This document shows, piece by piece, positions 42,425-51,616 of a stretch of 64,000 nucleotides of DNA. The DNA is taken from positions 5,084,001 through 5,148,000 of the forward strand of contig NZ_CP045702.1 in assembly GCF_014216315.1 (NCBI RefSeq). Reading direction: 5' to 3'. The notes beneath the pieces were generated by a model. It made no database searches and had not been told where the DNA came from. It saw only the letters and a list, made by a program, of their open reading frames with translations. The position numbers were made by a program, and so were the translations under genes. The first letter of the stretch is position 1. Each line of letters starts with the position of its first letter. The stretch is from Streptomyces finlayi. GTDB taxonomy: Bacteria > Actinomycetota > Actinomycetes > Streptomycetales > Streptomycetaceae.

Positions 42425-42541
42425 TCCGGCAGGGTATCCACGGCCTATGACAAGGCAGGCACGGACTGCTTCGCCGCCCGCCACATCGCCTCACCCGGTC
42501 AACGGGGGACGCGGCCCCGAGCCATCCGGCGGACTCTCGGG

Positions 42542-43012
42542 TCAGATACCCACGGCCGAGACATCGGCTCCGGGCAGTATGGCTGCGTATGCCTCGATGT
42601 CGTCGGCGTCGGAGGTCAGCACGGCGCCTCCGCCGTGTGCGGCGGCGACGAAGACGGCCAGCGCATCCACCGGGTCGGGACGTTTCTTGGGAGGAAGCAC
42701 GGCAGCACCGATCATGTCGCCGATCGTTTTCCAGTCCTCGATGGCCATTCCCCCCGCACAGGGAAGGCAACGGGGCGTCTGGTCCAAGGGGGAGCGGGTC
42801 CTGGCTCCGGGGTATACGACGACCTCGGCGAGAAGGCGCTTCCATGCGTAGGCGGTCTTCGGGCTTGTTCGCCAGGCCTGGGAAAGGGCGGGGCCGGGGA
42901 CGATGGGCTGGTGTCCACCGGCTGCGACGAAGCCCTTGTGCAGGATGTGTGCCCGGCGGTCCTGGCTCACCAGCGCCATCAGCATCCCGGTGTCGTAGAC
43001 GACGACGGTCAC
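42542..43012 (-). CDS. PIN-domain toxin (VapC-like)
   Basis: A 156-residue PIN-domain protein. The first acidic residue lies in VVVYDTGMLMALV, and the C-terminal motifs are DPVDALAVFVAAA and LTSDADDIEAYAA, where Asp residues should bind metal. VPGPALSQAWR has Gln rather than Glu at the second position, seen in an actinobacterial PIN subgroup. GTG at 43012 overlaps the stop of the antitoxin gene. It is the toxin half of a toxin-antitoxin pair and probably cleaves RNA. Confidence 0.8.
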   Translation of the reverse strand: MTVVVYDTGMLMALVSQDRRAHILHKGFVAAGGHQPIVPGPALSQAWRTSPKTAYAWKRLLAEVVVYPGARTRSPLDQTPRCLPCAGGMAIEDWKTIGDMIGAAVLPPKKRPDPVDALAVFVAAAHGGGAVLTSDADDIEAYAAILPGADVSAVGI

Positions 43013-43308
43013 GCGGCGGCCTCGTCGCGGGAGGGCCGGCCGAGGATTGCTTCGATCTCCGCCCGTTCTTCCCTGGTCGGTTCGATTTCGTCGCCCGCCC
43101 ACGTGCCGGTGCCTGCTTGTTCTTCGGCCTCCGCGCGGGCCTCCTCGAACGGCTTGAAGATCCTCCTGACGCGATCCTGCTGGTCCATCTGCGCTTGGGC
43201 GGCGATCGTGAGGAACGTGGAGACATCGAGTCCGGCGTCCGCCGCGTGCTCTCTGATTCGGTCGCGGACCTCGGCCGACATACTGATCGAAAAGCGCTCG
43301 GTTGCCAT
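43009..43308 (-). CDS. ribbon-helix-helix antitoxin (VapB-like)
   Basis: A 99-residue protein. The N-terminus MATERFSISMSAEVRDRIRE followed by AADAGLDVSTFLTIAAQAQM is ribbon-helix-helix-like. The C-terminal half is acidic and probably flexible, wrapping the toxin. Its TGA overlaps the start of the PIN gene. Transcription should come from the short gap before the helicase gene, where it could autoregulate. Confidence 0.75.
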   Translation of the reverse strand: MATERFSISMSAEVRDRIREHAADAGLDVSTFLTIAAQAQMDQQDRVRRIFKPFEEARAEAEEQAGTGTWAGDEIEPTREERAEIEAILGRPSRDEAAA

Positions 43309-43412
43309 ACCGCCACCGTAACACTGAGTGTTACGCGATGCCTCGGGTTCGGCGCAGGTCGGCTTCCGGCGCAGCCCACTCGATGTCAGCCCCGCCCGGT
43401 ACCGTCACGGGC

Positions 43413-45761
43413 ATGTCCACCAGGTCCTCCACGACGCCCTCCACGACATCGTCCATGCCGAACACGGCCGTTCTCGAAGGCGTACTTGAGCGGATCACCT
43501 ACGTCAACGAGGAGAACGGGTACACCGTCGCTCGCGTCGACACAGGGCGTGGCGCCAACGACCTCCTCACGGTGGTCGGTTCGCTGCTCGGGGCGCAGCC
43601 CGGCGAGTCCCTGCGGATGGAGGGGCGCTGGGGCTCCCATCCGCAGTTCGGCAAGCAGTTCACCGTCGAGAACTACACGACGATCCTGCCCGCCACCATC
43701 CAGGGCATCCGCCGCTACCTCGGCTCCGGGCTGATCAAGGGCATCGGCCCCGTCATGGCGGACCGCATCACCACCCACTTCGGCGTCGACACCCTCGACA
43801 TCATCGAGCAGGAGCCGAAGCGGCTGGTCGAGGTCCCGGGACTCGGCCCGAAGCGGACGAAGATGATCGCCGTGGCCTGGGAGGAGCAGAAGGCGATCAA
43901 GGAGGTCATGGTCTTCCTCCAGAGCGTCGGCGTCTCCACCTCCATCGCCGTCCGCATCTACAAGAAGTACGAGGACGCCTCGATCTCCGTCGTGAAGAAC
44001 CAGCCCTACCGGCTGGCCGCCGACGTCTGGGGCATCGGCTTCCTCACCGCCGACAAGATCGCCCAGGCCGTCGGCATCCCCCACGACAGCCCGGAGCGGG
44101 TCAAGGCCGGCCTGCAGTACGCCCTGTCGCAGTCGACCGACCAGGGGCACTGCTTCCTCCCCGAGGAGCGGCTCATCGCGGACGCCGTGAAACTGCTCCA
44201 GGTCGATACGGGACTGGTCATCGACTGCCTCGCCGAGCTGGCGGAGGACCCGGAGGGTGTCGTACGGGAGAAGGTGCCGGGGCCCGAGGACGGACAGCCG
44301 GTCACCGCCGTGTACCTGGTGCCCTTCCACCGCGCCGAGATCGCCCTCGCCGCGCAGGTGCAGCGGCTGCTGCGGACGCCGGAGGACCGGATGCCGTCCT
44401 TCCAGGACGTGGACTGGGACAAGGCGCTGGCCTGGCTGGCGCAGCGCACGGGGGCCAAGCTCGCCCCCGAGCAGGAGGCGGCCGTCCGGCTCGCGCTCAG
44501 CCGGAAGGTCTCCGTCCTCACCGGCGGCCCCGGCTGCGGCAAGTCGTTCACCGTCAGGTCCGTGGTCGAGCTGGCCCGGGCCCGTAAGGCGAAGGTCGTG
44601 CTGGCGGCCCCCACCGGGCGCGCGGCGAAACGGCTCTCGGAGCTGACCGGCGCCGAGGCGTCCACCGTGCACCGGCTGCTCGAACTGAAGCCGGGCGGGG
44701 ACGCGGCGTACGACAGGGACCGTCCGCTCGACGCCGACCTCGTCGTCGTCGACGAGGCGTCGATGCTCGATCTGCTGCTCGCCAACAAGCTCGTGAAGGC
44801 GGTGGCACCCGGTGCACACCTCCTGCTGGTGGGTGACGTCGACCAGCTTCCCTCCGTCGGCGCGGGGGAGGTGCTGCGCGATCTGCTCTCCGAGGGAAGC
44901 CCGGTGCCGGCCGTCCGGCTGACGACGATCTTCCGGCAGGCCCAGCAGTCGGGCGTCGTCACCAACGCCCACCGGATCAACTCCGGTCTGCCGCCCCTGA
45001 CCCAGGGGCTGTCCGACTTCTTCCTCTTCGTGGAGGACGAGACCGAGGACGCTGGTGTGCTCGCGGTGGACGTCGCGGCCCGCCGGATCCCCGCCAAGTT
45101 CGGCCTCAATCCCCGCCGTGACGTGCAGGTTCTCGCTCCGATGCACCGGGGCCCCGCCGGTGCGGGTCATCTCAACGGCCTGCTTCAGCAGGCGATCACG
45201 CCGGGCCGCCCGGACCTGCCCGAGAAGCGGTTCGGCGGCCGGGTCTTCCGGGTGGGCGACAAGGTCACGCAGATCCGCAACAACTACGAGAAGGGGGAGA
45301 ACGGCGTCTTCAACGGCACGGTCGGCGTCGTCACCTCCCTCGACGTGGACGAGCAGAAGCTGACGGTCCTCACGGACGAGGACGAGGAGATTCCGTACGA
45401 TTTCGACGAGCTCGACGAGCTGGCCCACGCCTACGCCATGACCATCCATCGCTCCCAGGGCAGCGAGTACCCGGCGGTCGTCATCCCCGTCACCACCAGC
45501 GCCTGGATGATGCTCCAGCGGAATCTGCTCTACACGGCTGTGACCAGGGCGAAGAAGCTGGTCGTGCTGGTCGGGTCGCGCAAGGCCATCGGGCAGGCGG
45601 TCCGCACGGTTTCCGCAGGCAGACGCTGTACGGGGCTGGATTTCCGGCTGCGGGGCGGCCCCGTCGAAGACTTCGCGCAGACCGCGCACAAAAATGATCG
45701 ATCAAATCGGTGGGAAACATCACGGAGGGCTTCCGGAACCGGATGGGAGGGGGCAGGATGA
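43413..45761 (+). CDS. recD2: RecD2-like SF1B DNA helicase
   Basis: A 782-residue helicase. The N-terminal domain has VLERITYVNEENGYTVARV, and helix-hairpin-helix stretches follow (SGLIKGIGPVMADRI and VPGLGPKRTKMI). The motor has Walker A GGPGCGKSF near residue 371, motif II VVVDEASMLD near 445, motif III GDVDQLPSVGAGEVL and motifs V-VI AMTIHRSQGSEYP and YTAVTRAKKLVVLVG. ATG at 43413 or 43455 could be the start; earlier codons would overlap the antitoxin gene. It is a 5'-3' helicase of DNA repair, part of the core genome. Confidence 0.9.
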   Translation: MSTRSSTTPSTTSSMPNTAVLEGVLERITYVNEENGYTVARVDTGRGANDLLTVVGSLLGAQPGESLRMEGRWGSHPQFGKQFTVENYTTILPATIQGIRRYLGSGLIKGIGPVMADRITTHFGVDTLDIIEQEPKRLVEVPGLGPKRTKMIAVAWEEQKAIKEVMVFLQSVGVSTSIAVRIYKKYEDASISVVKNQPYRLAADVWGIGFLTADKIAQAVGIPHDSPERVKAGLQYALSQSTDQGHCFLPEERLIADAVKLLQVDTGLVIDCLAELAEDPEGVVREKVPGPEDGQPVTAVYLVPFHRAEIALAAQVQRLLRTPEDRMPSFQDVDWDKALAWLAQRTGAKLAPEQEAAVRLALSRKVSVLTGGPGCGKSFTVRSVVELARARKAKVVLAAPTGRAAKRLSELTGAEASTVHRLLELKPGGDAAYDRDRPLDADLVVVDEASMLDLLLANKLVKAVAPGAHLLLVGDVDQLPSVGAGEVLRDLLSEGSPVPAVRLTTIFRQAQQSGVVTNAHRINSGLPPLTQGLSDFFLFVEDETEDAGVLAVDVAARRIPAKFGLNPRRDVQVLAPMHRGPAGAGHLNGLLQQAITPGRPDLPEKRFGGRVFRVGDKVTQIRNNYEKGENGVFNGTVGVVTSLDVDEQKLTVLTDEDEEIPYDFDELDELAHAYAMTIHRSQGSEYPAVVIPVTTSAWMMLQRNLLYTAVTRAKKLVVLVGSRKAIGQAVRTVSAGRRCTGLDFRLRGGPVEDFAQTAHKNDRSNRWETSRRASGTGWEGAG

Positions 45762-45895
45762 GTAAGTTGGCGGCACTCAGTGCCGCCAGTAGGTCCAATG
45801 GACGACCCCGAGTGCACTCTCCTGAGCCAAATGGGGGAGGGTGGAAGACAGTCAGGGCACCTCGAAGAAGAGGCACTACGTCGGTGAGGGATGAC

Positions 45896-47194
45896 GTGAG
45901 CGAGCAGACCAACAATGCTGTAGTACTGCGGTACGGCGATGACGAGTACACCTACCCGGTGATCGACAGCGCCGTCGGCGACAAGGGCTTCGACATCGGG
46001 AAGCTCCGGGCCAATACCGGCCTGGTGACGCTGGACAGCGGATACGGCAACACCGCCGCGTACAAGTCCGCCATCACCTACCTCGACGGTGAGCAGGGCA
46101 TCCTGCGGTACCGCGGCTACCCGATCGAGCAGCTGGCCGAGGAGTCGACCTTCCTTGAGGTGGCCTACACGCTGATCAACGGTGAGCTTCCCAAGGCCGA
46201 CGAGCTGTCGGACTTCAAGAACGAGATCACCCAGCACACGCTGCTGCACGAGGACGTCAAGCGGTTCTTCGACGGCTTCCCGCGCGACGCGCACCCGATG
46301 GCCATGCTGTCCTCGGTCGTCAGCGCGCTGTCCACGTTCTACCAGGACAGCCACAACCCGTTCGACGAGGAGCAGCGCCACCTCTCGACGATCCGGCTGC
46401 TGGCCAAGCTCCCGACGATCGCCGCGTACGCGTACAAGAAGTCGATCGGTCACCCGTTCGTCTACCCGCGCAACGACCTCGGCTACGTCGAGAACTTCCT
46501 GCGGATGACGTTCTCGGTCCCGGCCCAGGAGTACGTGCCGGACCCGGTCGTCGTCTCGGCGCTGGAGAAGCTGCTCATCCTGCACGCGGACCACGAGCAG
46601 AACTGTTCGACCTCCACTGTGCGTCTCGTCGGCTCCTCGCAGGCGAACATGTTCGCCTCGATCTCCGCCGGCATCTCGGCGCTGTGGGGCCCTCTGCACG
46701 GTGGCGCCAACCAGTCGGTGCTGGAGATGCTGGAAGGCATCCAGGCCAACGGCGGCGACGTCGACTCCTTCATCCAGAAGGTCAAGAACAAGGAGGACGG
46801 CGTCCGCCTGATGGGCTTCGGCCACCGGGTGTACAAGTCCTTCGACCCGCGCGCCAAGATCATCAAGGCTGCGGCGCACGACGTGCTGTCCTCGCTCGGC
46901 AAGTCCGACGAGCTGCTGGACATCGCGCTCAAGCTGGAGGAGCACGCGCTCTCCGACGAGTACTTCGTCTCGCGCAACCTCTACCCGAACGTGGACTTCT
47001 ACACCGGCCTGATCTACCGGGCCATGGGCTTCCCGAGCGAGATGTTCACCGTGCTCTTCGCGATCGGACGGCTGCCGGGCTGGATCGCCCAGTGGCACGA
47101 GATGATCAAGGAGCCGGGATCGCGCATCGGCCGCCCGCGCCAGATCTACACCGGCGAGGTCCTGCGCGACTTCGTCCCGGTCGAGGGTCGCTGA
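45896..47194 (+). CDS. gltA: citrate synthase
   Basis: A 432-residue type II citrate synthase. The N-terminal domain contains LRYGDDEYTYPVIDSAVGDK. The active-site His lies in GPLHGGANQ near residue 267, the second His in FGHRVYKS near 308 and the catalytic Asp in NVDFYTG near 365. GTG at 45896 has GAGGGAT upstream and gives the usual length; the frame is open further upstream but would overlap the helicase gene. It condenses acetyl-CoA and oxaloacetate. A 533-base untranslated stretch with twin hairpins follows. Confidence 0.95.
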   Translation: MSEQTNNAVVLRYGDDEYTYPVIDSAVGDKGFDIGKLRANTGLVTLDSGYGNTAAYKSAITYLDGEQGILRYRGYPIEQLAEESTFLEVAYTLINGELPKADELSDFKNEITQHTLLHEDVKRFFDGFPRDAHPMAMLSSVVSALSTFYQDSHNPFDEEQRHLSTIRLLAKLPTIAAYAYKKSIGHPFVYPRNDLGYVENFLRMTFSVPAQEYVPDPVVVSALEKLLILHADHEQNCSTSTVRLVGSSQANMFASISAGISALWGPLHGGANQSVLEMLEGIQANGGDVDSFIQKVKNKEDGVRLMGFGHRVYKSFDPRAKIIKAAAHDVLSSLGKSDELLDIALKLEEHALSDEYFVSRNLYPNVDFYTGLIYRAMGFPSEMFTVLFAIGRLPGWIAQWHEMIKEPGSRIGRPRQIYTGEVLRDFVPVEGR

Positions 47195-47727
47195 CCCCGA
47201 TCCTCCGCGGAGCTTTCCGGTACGACTGACTCTGCCGCACCTGGCCCTCCCCCGGGCCGTCTGTCTTCGCCCCGCGTACCGCGCTTTCGCACAGAGCGCG
47301 GTGTCCGGGGCGATTCGGCGTTTCAGGGGTGCGCGGGGGGCGAGTGGCGCCCGTACGTACGGCGGGGAGAAAGCGAGAAGCGCCCCGCCGCCGATCCCCC
47401 CACGGGTCGACGTACAGGGCGCTTCCCTTGTCCCGGAGCGGATTCCCCCCACGGGATCCGGCCGGGCGTCTGTGCGAAGCCGAAGCTCCGGTTGTCGCGC
47501 TGGTCGTACGTGTTCGGTTCGGATGCCGCCCGCGTTCCGCCGGGGTACGTACGGGAGGGCCGCTCAAGCTCCCCGGTGCACGTGCCCCGGCCAACGCTGG
47601 CCAGGAGTGTCCCCCAAGACACTCCGTCGGACGTCCCCCAAGACGTCCTTGGCATCGCACTCTAAGACCCTCGAACCCCTCAGATGGTTACCCCAAAAGC
47701 AGTGTGATCTAGATCTCGTTGTGGAAA
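47195..47727. other. non-coding gap between gltA and copA
   Basis: I see no credible gene in these 533 bases. The gap holds a small hairpin GGCCC...GGGCC (47243-47258), low-complexity GC-rich sequence, and two adjacent perfect hairpins at 47604-47648. Both flanking genes end here (convergent), so terminators are expected. Confidence 0.6.
47604..47648. terminator. twin hairpins with identical loops
   Basis: Hairpin 1 is GGAGTGTC / GACACTCC (47604-47611, 47618-47625). Hairpin 2 is GGACGTC / GACGTCC (47629-47635, 47642-47648). Both loops are CCCCAA, and both stems are perfect. They lie 80 bases from the end of the copA gene, on the side of its transcription stop. They probably work as a bidirectional terminator; the identical loops suggest duplication or a shared function. 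Confidence 0.6.
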
Positions 47728-50073
47728 TTACGTGAAGGAGCGCAAGCGGAGGCTGTTCGTCACCACGAAGACGGACGAAAAAGCCATGGCCGCGCCCGCG
47801 ATCATGGGGTTGAGCAGGCCGAACGCGGCGAGTGGCAGGGCGGCCACGTTGTAACCGAACGCCCAGAAGAGGTTGCCCCTGATGGTGGCGAGTGTGCGGC
47901 GGGAGAGCCGGATGGCGTCGGCGGCAACCTTGAGATCTCCACGAACGAGTGTCAGGTCGCTCGCCTCGATCGCGGCGTCCGTGCCCGTGCCCATCGCCAG
48001 GCCGAGGTCGGCGGTGGCGAGCGCGGCGGCGTCGTTGACGCCGTCGCCGACCATGGCGACCGAACGGCCCTCCGCCTGGAGCCTGCGGATCACGTCCACC
48101 TTCTCCTCGGGGAGCACCTCGGCGTAGACCTCGTCGATCCCGGTCGCACGGGCGACGGCGTCCGCCACTGCCCGGTTGTCCCCGGTGAGGAGCACGGGCC
48201 GCAGGCCCAGGGCGCGCAGTTCCGCGACGGCCGCCGCGCTGCTGTCCTTGATCGCGTCGGCGACTTCGAGGACCGCGCGGGCCTCGCCGTCCCAAGCCAC
48301 CGCGATCGCCGTACGGCCCTGCTCCGCCGCTGCCGTCATCGCGGCGGCCAGGCCGCGCGGCAGCTCGATCCCGGCGTCGCTGAGCAGTTTCGGGCGACCG
48401 GCCAGTACCTGGTGGCCTTCGACGGTGCCACGGACGCCAAGGCCGGGGGCGTTGATGAAGTCTTCGGCAGTGGGGAGGGGTGCGCCGGTGCGCTGGAGTG
48501 CGCCTGTGGCGACGGCTTGGGCGATGGGGTGTTCGGAGGCGTGTTCGAGGGCGCCCGCGAGGCGCAGGACGTCGGTTTCGGTGGTGCCTTGGGCGGTGTG
48601 GACGGTGAGGAGGGTCATGCGGCCGGTGGTGACGGTGCCGGTCTTGTCGAGGACGATCGTGTCGACGCGGCGGGTGGTCTCCAGGACTTCGGGGCCTCTG
48701 ATGAGGATGCCGAGCTGGGCGCCGCGTCCCGTGCCGACCATGAGGGCGGTGGGTGTGGCGAGTCCGAGGGCGCAGGGGCAGGCGATGATCAGTACGGCGA
48801 CGGCGGCGGTGAACGCGGCCGTGGCGTCGTCCGTGAGCAGGAGCCACGTGACGAGGGTGCCCAGGGCGAGCAGAAGCACCACGGGCACGAAGACCGCGGA
48901 GATGCGGTCGGCGAGGCGCTGGGCGGCGGCCTTGCCGTTCTGGGCGTCCTCGACGAGCTTGGCCATCCTGGCGAGCTGGGTGTCGGCGCCGACCCGGGTG
49001 GCTTCGACGACGAGCCGGCCGCCCGCGTTGAGGGTGGCCCCGGTGACCGGGTCGCCCAGGGTCACGTCGACGGGGACGGACTCGCCGGTGAGCATCGAGG
49101 CGTCGACCGCCGACGAGCCCTCGACGACCGTGCCGTCGGTGGCGATCTTCTCGCCGGGCCGGACCAGGAAGCGGTCCCCGACGACGAGCCGGCCGACCGG
49201 GACGCGTACCTCCGTACCGTCCCTGAGCACGGCGACGTCCTTGGCGCCGAGATGCATCAGCGCGCGCAGTGCCGAACCGGCCTTCCGCTTGGAACGCGCC
49301 TCCAGATAGCGGCCCAGCAGGATGAACGTGATGACCCCCGACGCGACCTCCAGATAGATCGTCGATGCGGCGTCGGCGCGCGAGACGGTGAGATCGAAGC
49401 CGTGCCGCATGCCGGGCATTCCCGCGTCCCCGAAGAACAGGGCCCACAGCGACCAGCCGAACGCGGCGAGGGTGCCGATCGAGACGAGGGTGTCCATGGT
49501 GGCCGCGCCGTGCCGGAGGTTGGTCCAGGTGGCGCGGTGGAACGGCAGCCCGCCCCAGACGACGACGGGGGCGGCGAGCGTGAGGGAGAGCCAGGGCCAG
49601 TTGTCGAACTGGAGGGCCGGGACCATGGCGAGCAGGACGACGGGCAGGGAGAGCACGGCCGAGACGAGAAGGCGCTGCCGGAGTGCGTCGGGGGAAGCGG
49701 GGGAGCCGGTTTCCGCGGCTTCCCCGACTGCTCTGGCTTCCCCGGCTCCCGCGACTGCTCCGGCCTGGTCCGACGCCTCCGCTTCCGCCTCCCATGCGGC
49801 CGACGGTGGTGGCGCCGGGGCCGCGCGGGGTACGGGAAGGGCCGTGTAGCCGGTCTTCTCGACCACGGCGACGAGGTCCGCCACCTCGGTATCCGCGCCG
49901 AAGGAGATCCGGGCCTTCTCGGTCGCGTAGTTGACGGTGGCGGTGACACCGTCCATCCGGTTGAGCTTCTTCTCGATGCGGGCCGCGCACGAGGCGCAGG
50001 TCATGCCTCCGATCGCGAGCTCGGTCTCGGAGGATTCCGCAGCCGGGATATCGGCTGTCGTGGTGCTGACCAT
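47728..50073 (-). CDS. copA: copper-exporting P1B-type ATPase
   Basis: A 781-residue heavy-metal ATPase. An N-terminal HMA domain has GGMTCASC near residue 22. The transmembrane metal site is IACPCALGLATPTALM near 430 (CPC), the phosphorylation motif DKTGTVTTG follows near 477, and the hinge GDGVNDAAAL comes later. The CPC and C-terminal membrane signature indicate export of Cu(I). A Ser/Pro/Ala-rich linker separates the HMA domain from the membrane part. It follows copZ on the same strand after 174 bases of repetitive sequence. Confidence 0.92.
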   Translation of the reverse strand: MVSTTTADIPAAESSETELAIGGMTCASCAARIEKKLNRMDGVTATVNYATEKARISFGADTEVADLVAVVEKTGYTALPVPRAAPAPPPSAAWEAEAEASDQAGAVAGAGEARAVGEAAETGSPASPDALRQRLLVSAVLSLPVVLLAMVPALQFDNWPWLSLTLAAPVVVWGGLPFHRATWTNLRHGAATMDTLVSIGTLAAFGWSLWALFFGDAGMPGMRHGFDLTVSRADAASTIYLEVASGVITFILLGRYLEARSKRKAGSALRALMHLGAKDVAVLRDGTEVRVPVGRLVVGDRFLVRPGEKIATDGTVVEGSSAVDASMLTGESVPVDVTLGDPVTGATLNAGGRLVVEATRVGADTQLARMAKLVEDAQNGKAAAQRLADRISAVFVPVVLLLALGTLVTWLLLTDDATAAFTAAVAVLIIACPCALGLATPTALMVGTGRGAQLGILIRGPEVLETTRRVDTIVLDKTGTVTTGRMTLLTVHTAQGTTETDVLRLAGALEHASEHPIAQAVATGALQRTGAPLPTAEDFINAPGLGVRGTVEGHQVLAGRPKLLSDAGIELPRGLAAAMTAAAEQGRTAIAVAWDGEARAVLEVADAIKDSSAAAVAELRALGLRPVLLTGDNRAVADAVARATGIDEVYAEVLPEEKVDVIRRLQAEGRSVAMVGDGVNDAAALATADLGLAMGTGTDAAIEASDLTLVRGDLKVAADAIRLSRRTLATIRGNLFWAFGYNVAALPLAAFGLLNPMIAGAAMAFSSVFVVTNSLRLRSFT

Positions 50074-50158
50074 GTCCGAACTCCTGGGTCACGCGAATCG
50101 GGCCGTACCCTTCCAGTATCTGCTGGTGGGTTCCGGCCCGATGGCGTGGAGCGATGGT

Positions 50159-50232
50159 GTGCGACGGCGCGGTGGTGCGACGGCGCGGTGGCGCGAATGT
50201 GCCGCGCGGTGGTGCGATGGCGCCGCGCGGTG
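50159..50232. repeat. degenerate tandem repeats between copZ and copA
   Basis: Two exact 16-bp copies of GTGCGACGGCGCGGTG (50159-50174, 50175-50190) are followed by two related 21-bp copies (50191-50211, 50212-50232). They fill the spacer between the copZ stop and the copA start. Confidence 0.7.
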
Positions 50233-50247
50233 GGACTCGGCGGAGTC

Positions 50248-50556
50248 TCAGGCGCGGCCGACGAGCTCGTAGCCCGCCTCGTCGACGGCGGCGCGTACCG
50301 CCTCCTCGTCCAGCGGCGCCTGGGAGGCCACGGTCACCAGCCCGGTGGAGGCGACCGCCTTCACGGAGGTGACCCCGGCGATTCCGGAGATCTCCTCGGA
50401 GACGGCGCCTTCGCAGTGGCCGCAGGTCATCCCCTTGACCTCGTACACCGTGGTGACGGCGCCGGTCCCGGCGTCGGCCGCGCTGTCGTGGCAGGAGCCG
50501 GTGGGCGAGCAGCAGGAGCCGGTGGCGGCCTGGGGGGTCTCGGTCTCGGCGGTCAT
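50248..50556 (-). CDS. copZ: copper chaperone (heavy-metal-associated domain protein)
   Basis: A 102-residue protein. The C-terminal HMA domain has VYEVKGMTCGHCEGAVSEEI, the MxCxxC copper-binding motif, and ends ...AVDEAGYELVGRA. An N-terminal extension carries further cysteines (TGSCCSPTGSCHD), which may bind metal. I chose ATG at 50556 because AAGAGGAG lies 7 bases upstream. It delivers Cu(I) to CopA. A CsoR-type palindrome lies 84 bases upstream. Confidence 0.92.
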   Translation of the reverse strand: MTAETETPQAATGSCCSPTGSCHDSAADAGTGAVTTVYEVKGMTCGHCEGAVSEEISGIAGVTSVKAVASTGLVTVASQAPLDEEAVRAAVDEAGYELVGRA

Positions 50557-50639
50557 GGCGTTCTCCTCTTCGGCAAACACGGCTTGGCGTGACGTACGGG
50601 AACTCCGGCAGGGCCGGTGCGCCCTCACTTGCTCACACT

Positions 50640-50656
50640 ATACCCCTAGGGGGTAT
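50640..50656 (-). promoter_or_regulatory. CsoR operator overlapping the copZ promoter
   Basis: ATACCCCTAGGGGGTAT is the G-tract palindrome of CsoR copper sensors (7-bp arms ATACCCC / GGGGTAT with a 3-base centre). On the minus strand TATAGT (50637-50642) overlaps it and makes a good -10, so CsoR binding would block RNA polymerase until Cu(I) is present. No csoR gene is in the window. Confidence 0.85.
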
Positions 50657-50732
50657 GGAAGCGAGTCCCGGGGTCTCTGGGGCGGTCCAGTTCGCACGGG
50701 CTCCCGTGGCGCGGCTCCCAGGTGCCCAAATC

Positions 50733-51584
50733 CTATGCTTCACAACTTTTCGGGCACGCGGAGTCAGGGAGTGCCGATGCGCCGACCAGCGGTTCCAGAT
50801 AGCGGAACAGGATTGTTTTGAGTTCCTTGACGTACGCGTCCCGTTCGTCACCCTCGTGGGCCATGATCAGGTCGAGTCCGGTCTTGAAGATGACGAAGGC
50901 CATGTTCGCGATGCGGCTGACCTGGCCGGCGGGGAGCTCGGTGAGGTAGCCGGCGAGGATCGACTCGACGCGGGTGAGCATCGTGGCGTGGACGGTGTCG
51001 TGTTCCTGGGTGATTACGCCGGGGATCTCCGAGCCGTGCATCAGGACGCTGAAGGCCGGGTTCTCGACGTTGAAGGTGATCAGCGGGTCGAGGATGGCGT
51101 CGAGCATCTCGTCGAGCGGAAGCTCGATGTGGCTGAGCACGAAGGCGGCGCCGTAGGTCTCCTGCCAACGGTTGAGGAGCCGGTCGCCCAGCTCGATGGC
51201 GATGGCCTCCTTGTTCGGGAAGAACTGATACAGCGTCCCCGGTGAGACGCCTGCCTCGCGGGCGATGGCGTTGGTGCTGGCCGCGGTGTAGCCGGTGCTG
51301 GAGAACACGTCGGCGGCGGCGTCGAGAAGCTGGGCGATACGGGCTTCGCCGCGGGCCTGGCGGCGGCGCGGACGGGTGGCGCCAGGGCTGCTGCCCGCCT
51401 TGGAGTCGCCTTCCCTCTTTGTGCCGCTCTTTGTGCCGCTCACTGTCGCGGGGCGCGCCGCCTTGGCGGCGTGCGCGGCCTCGTCGGCGTGCGCGGCCTC
51501 GTCGGCGTGCGCGGCCTCGTCGAGAGGTGCGGCCCTGTCGACTGGTGTGGGCTCGATGCCTTTCCCGGCTCCGGCATCCGACAC
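50733..51584 (-). CDS. TetR/AcrR family regulator with a repetitive N-terminal extension
   Basis: A 283-residue TetR. The HTH lies unusually far in (ARIAQLLDAAADVFSSTGYT, then AREAGVSPGTLYQFFPNKEA, about residues 80-130). The first 75 residues are low-complexity, with EAAHAD repeats encoded by 18-bp tandem repeats (51471-51522). GTG at 51584 is the farthest start that avoids the operators; an internal start near the HTH is possible. It is divergent from an MMPL gene and probably represses it. Twin operators lie between them. Confidence 0.85.
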   Translation of the reverse strand: MSDAGAGKGIEPTPVDRAAPLDEAAHADEAAHADEAAHAAKAARPATVSGTKSGTKREGDSKAGSSPGATRPRRRQARGEARIAQLLDAAADVFSSTGYTAASTNAIAREAGVSPGTLYQFFPNKEAIAIELGDRLLNRWQETYGAAFVLSHIELPLDEMLDAILDPLITFNVENPAFSVLMHGSEIPGVITQEHDTVHATMLTRVESILAGYLTELPAGQVSRIANMAFVIFKTGLDLIMAHEGDERDAYVKELKTILFRYLEPLVGASALPDSACPKSCEA

Positions 51585-51616
51585 GGTCTATCCCCAGCTC
51601 TCATGGTGCGGTTGAC

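Noticed and set aside
43302..43412. Longer N-terminus of the RecD2-like helicase
   Set aside because: It would overlap the antitoxin start and adds a low-quality, Arg-rich sequence without family similarity.
47195..47727. Small genes in the gltA-copA gap
   Set aside because: The open frames are Arg/Pro/Gly-rich, lack ribosome sites and overlap inverted repeats.
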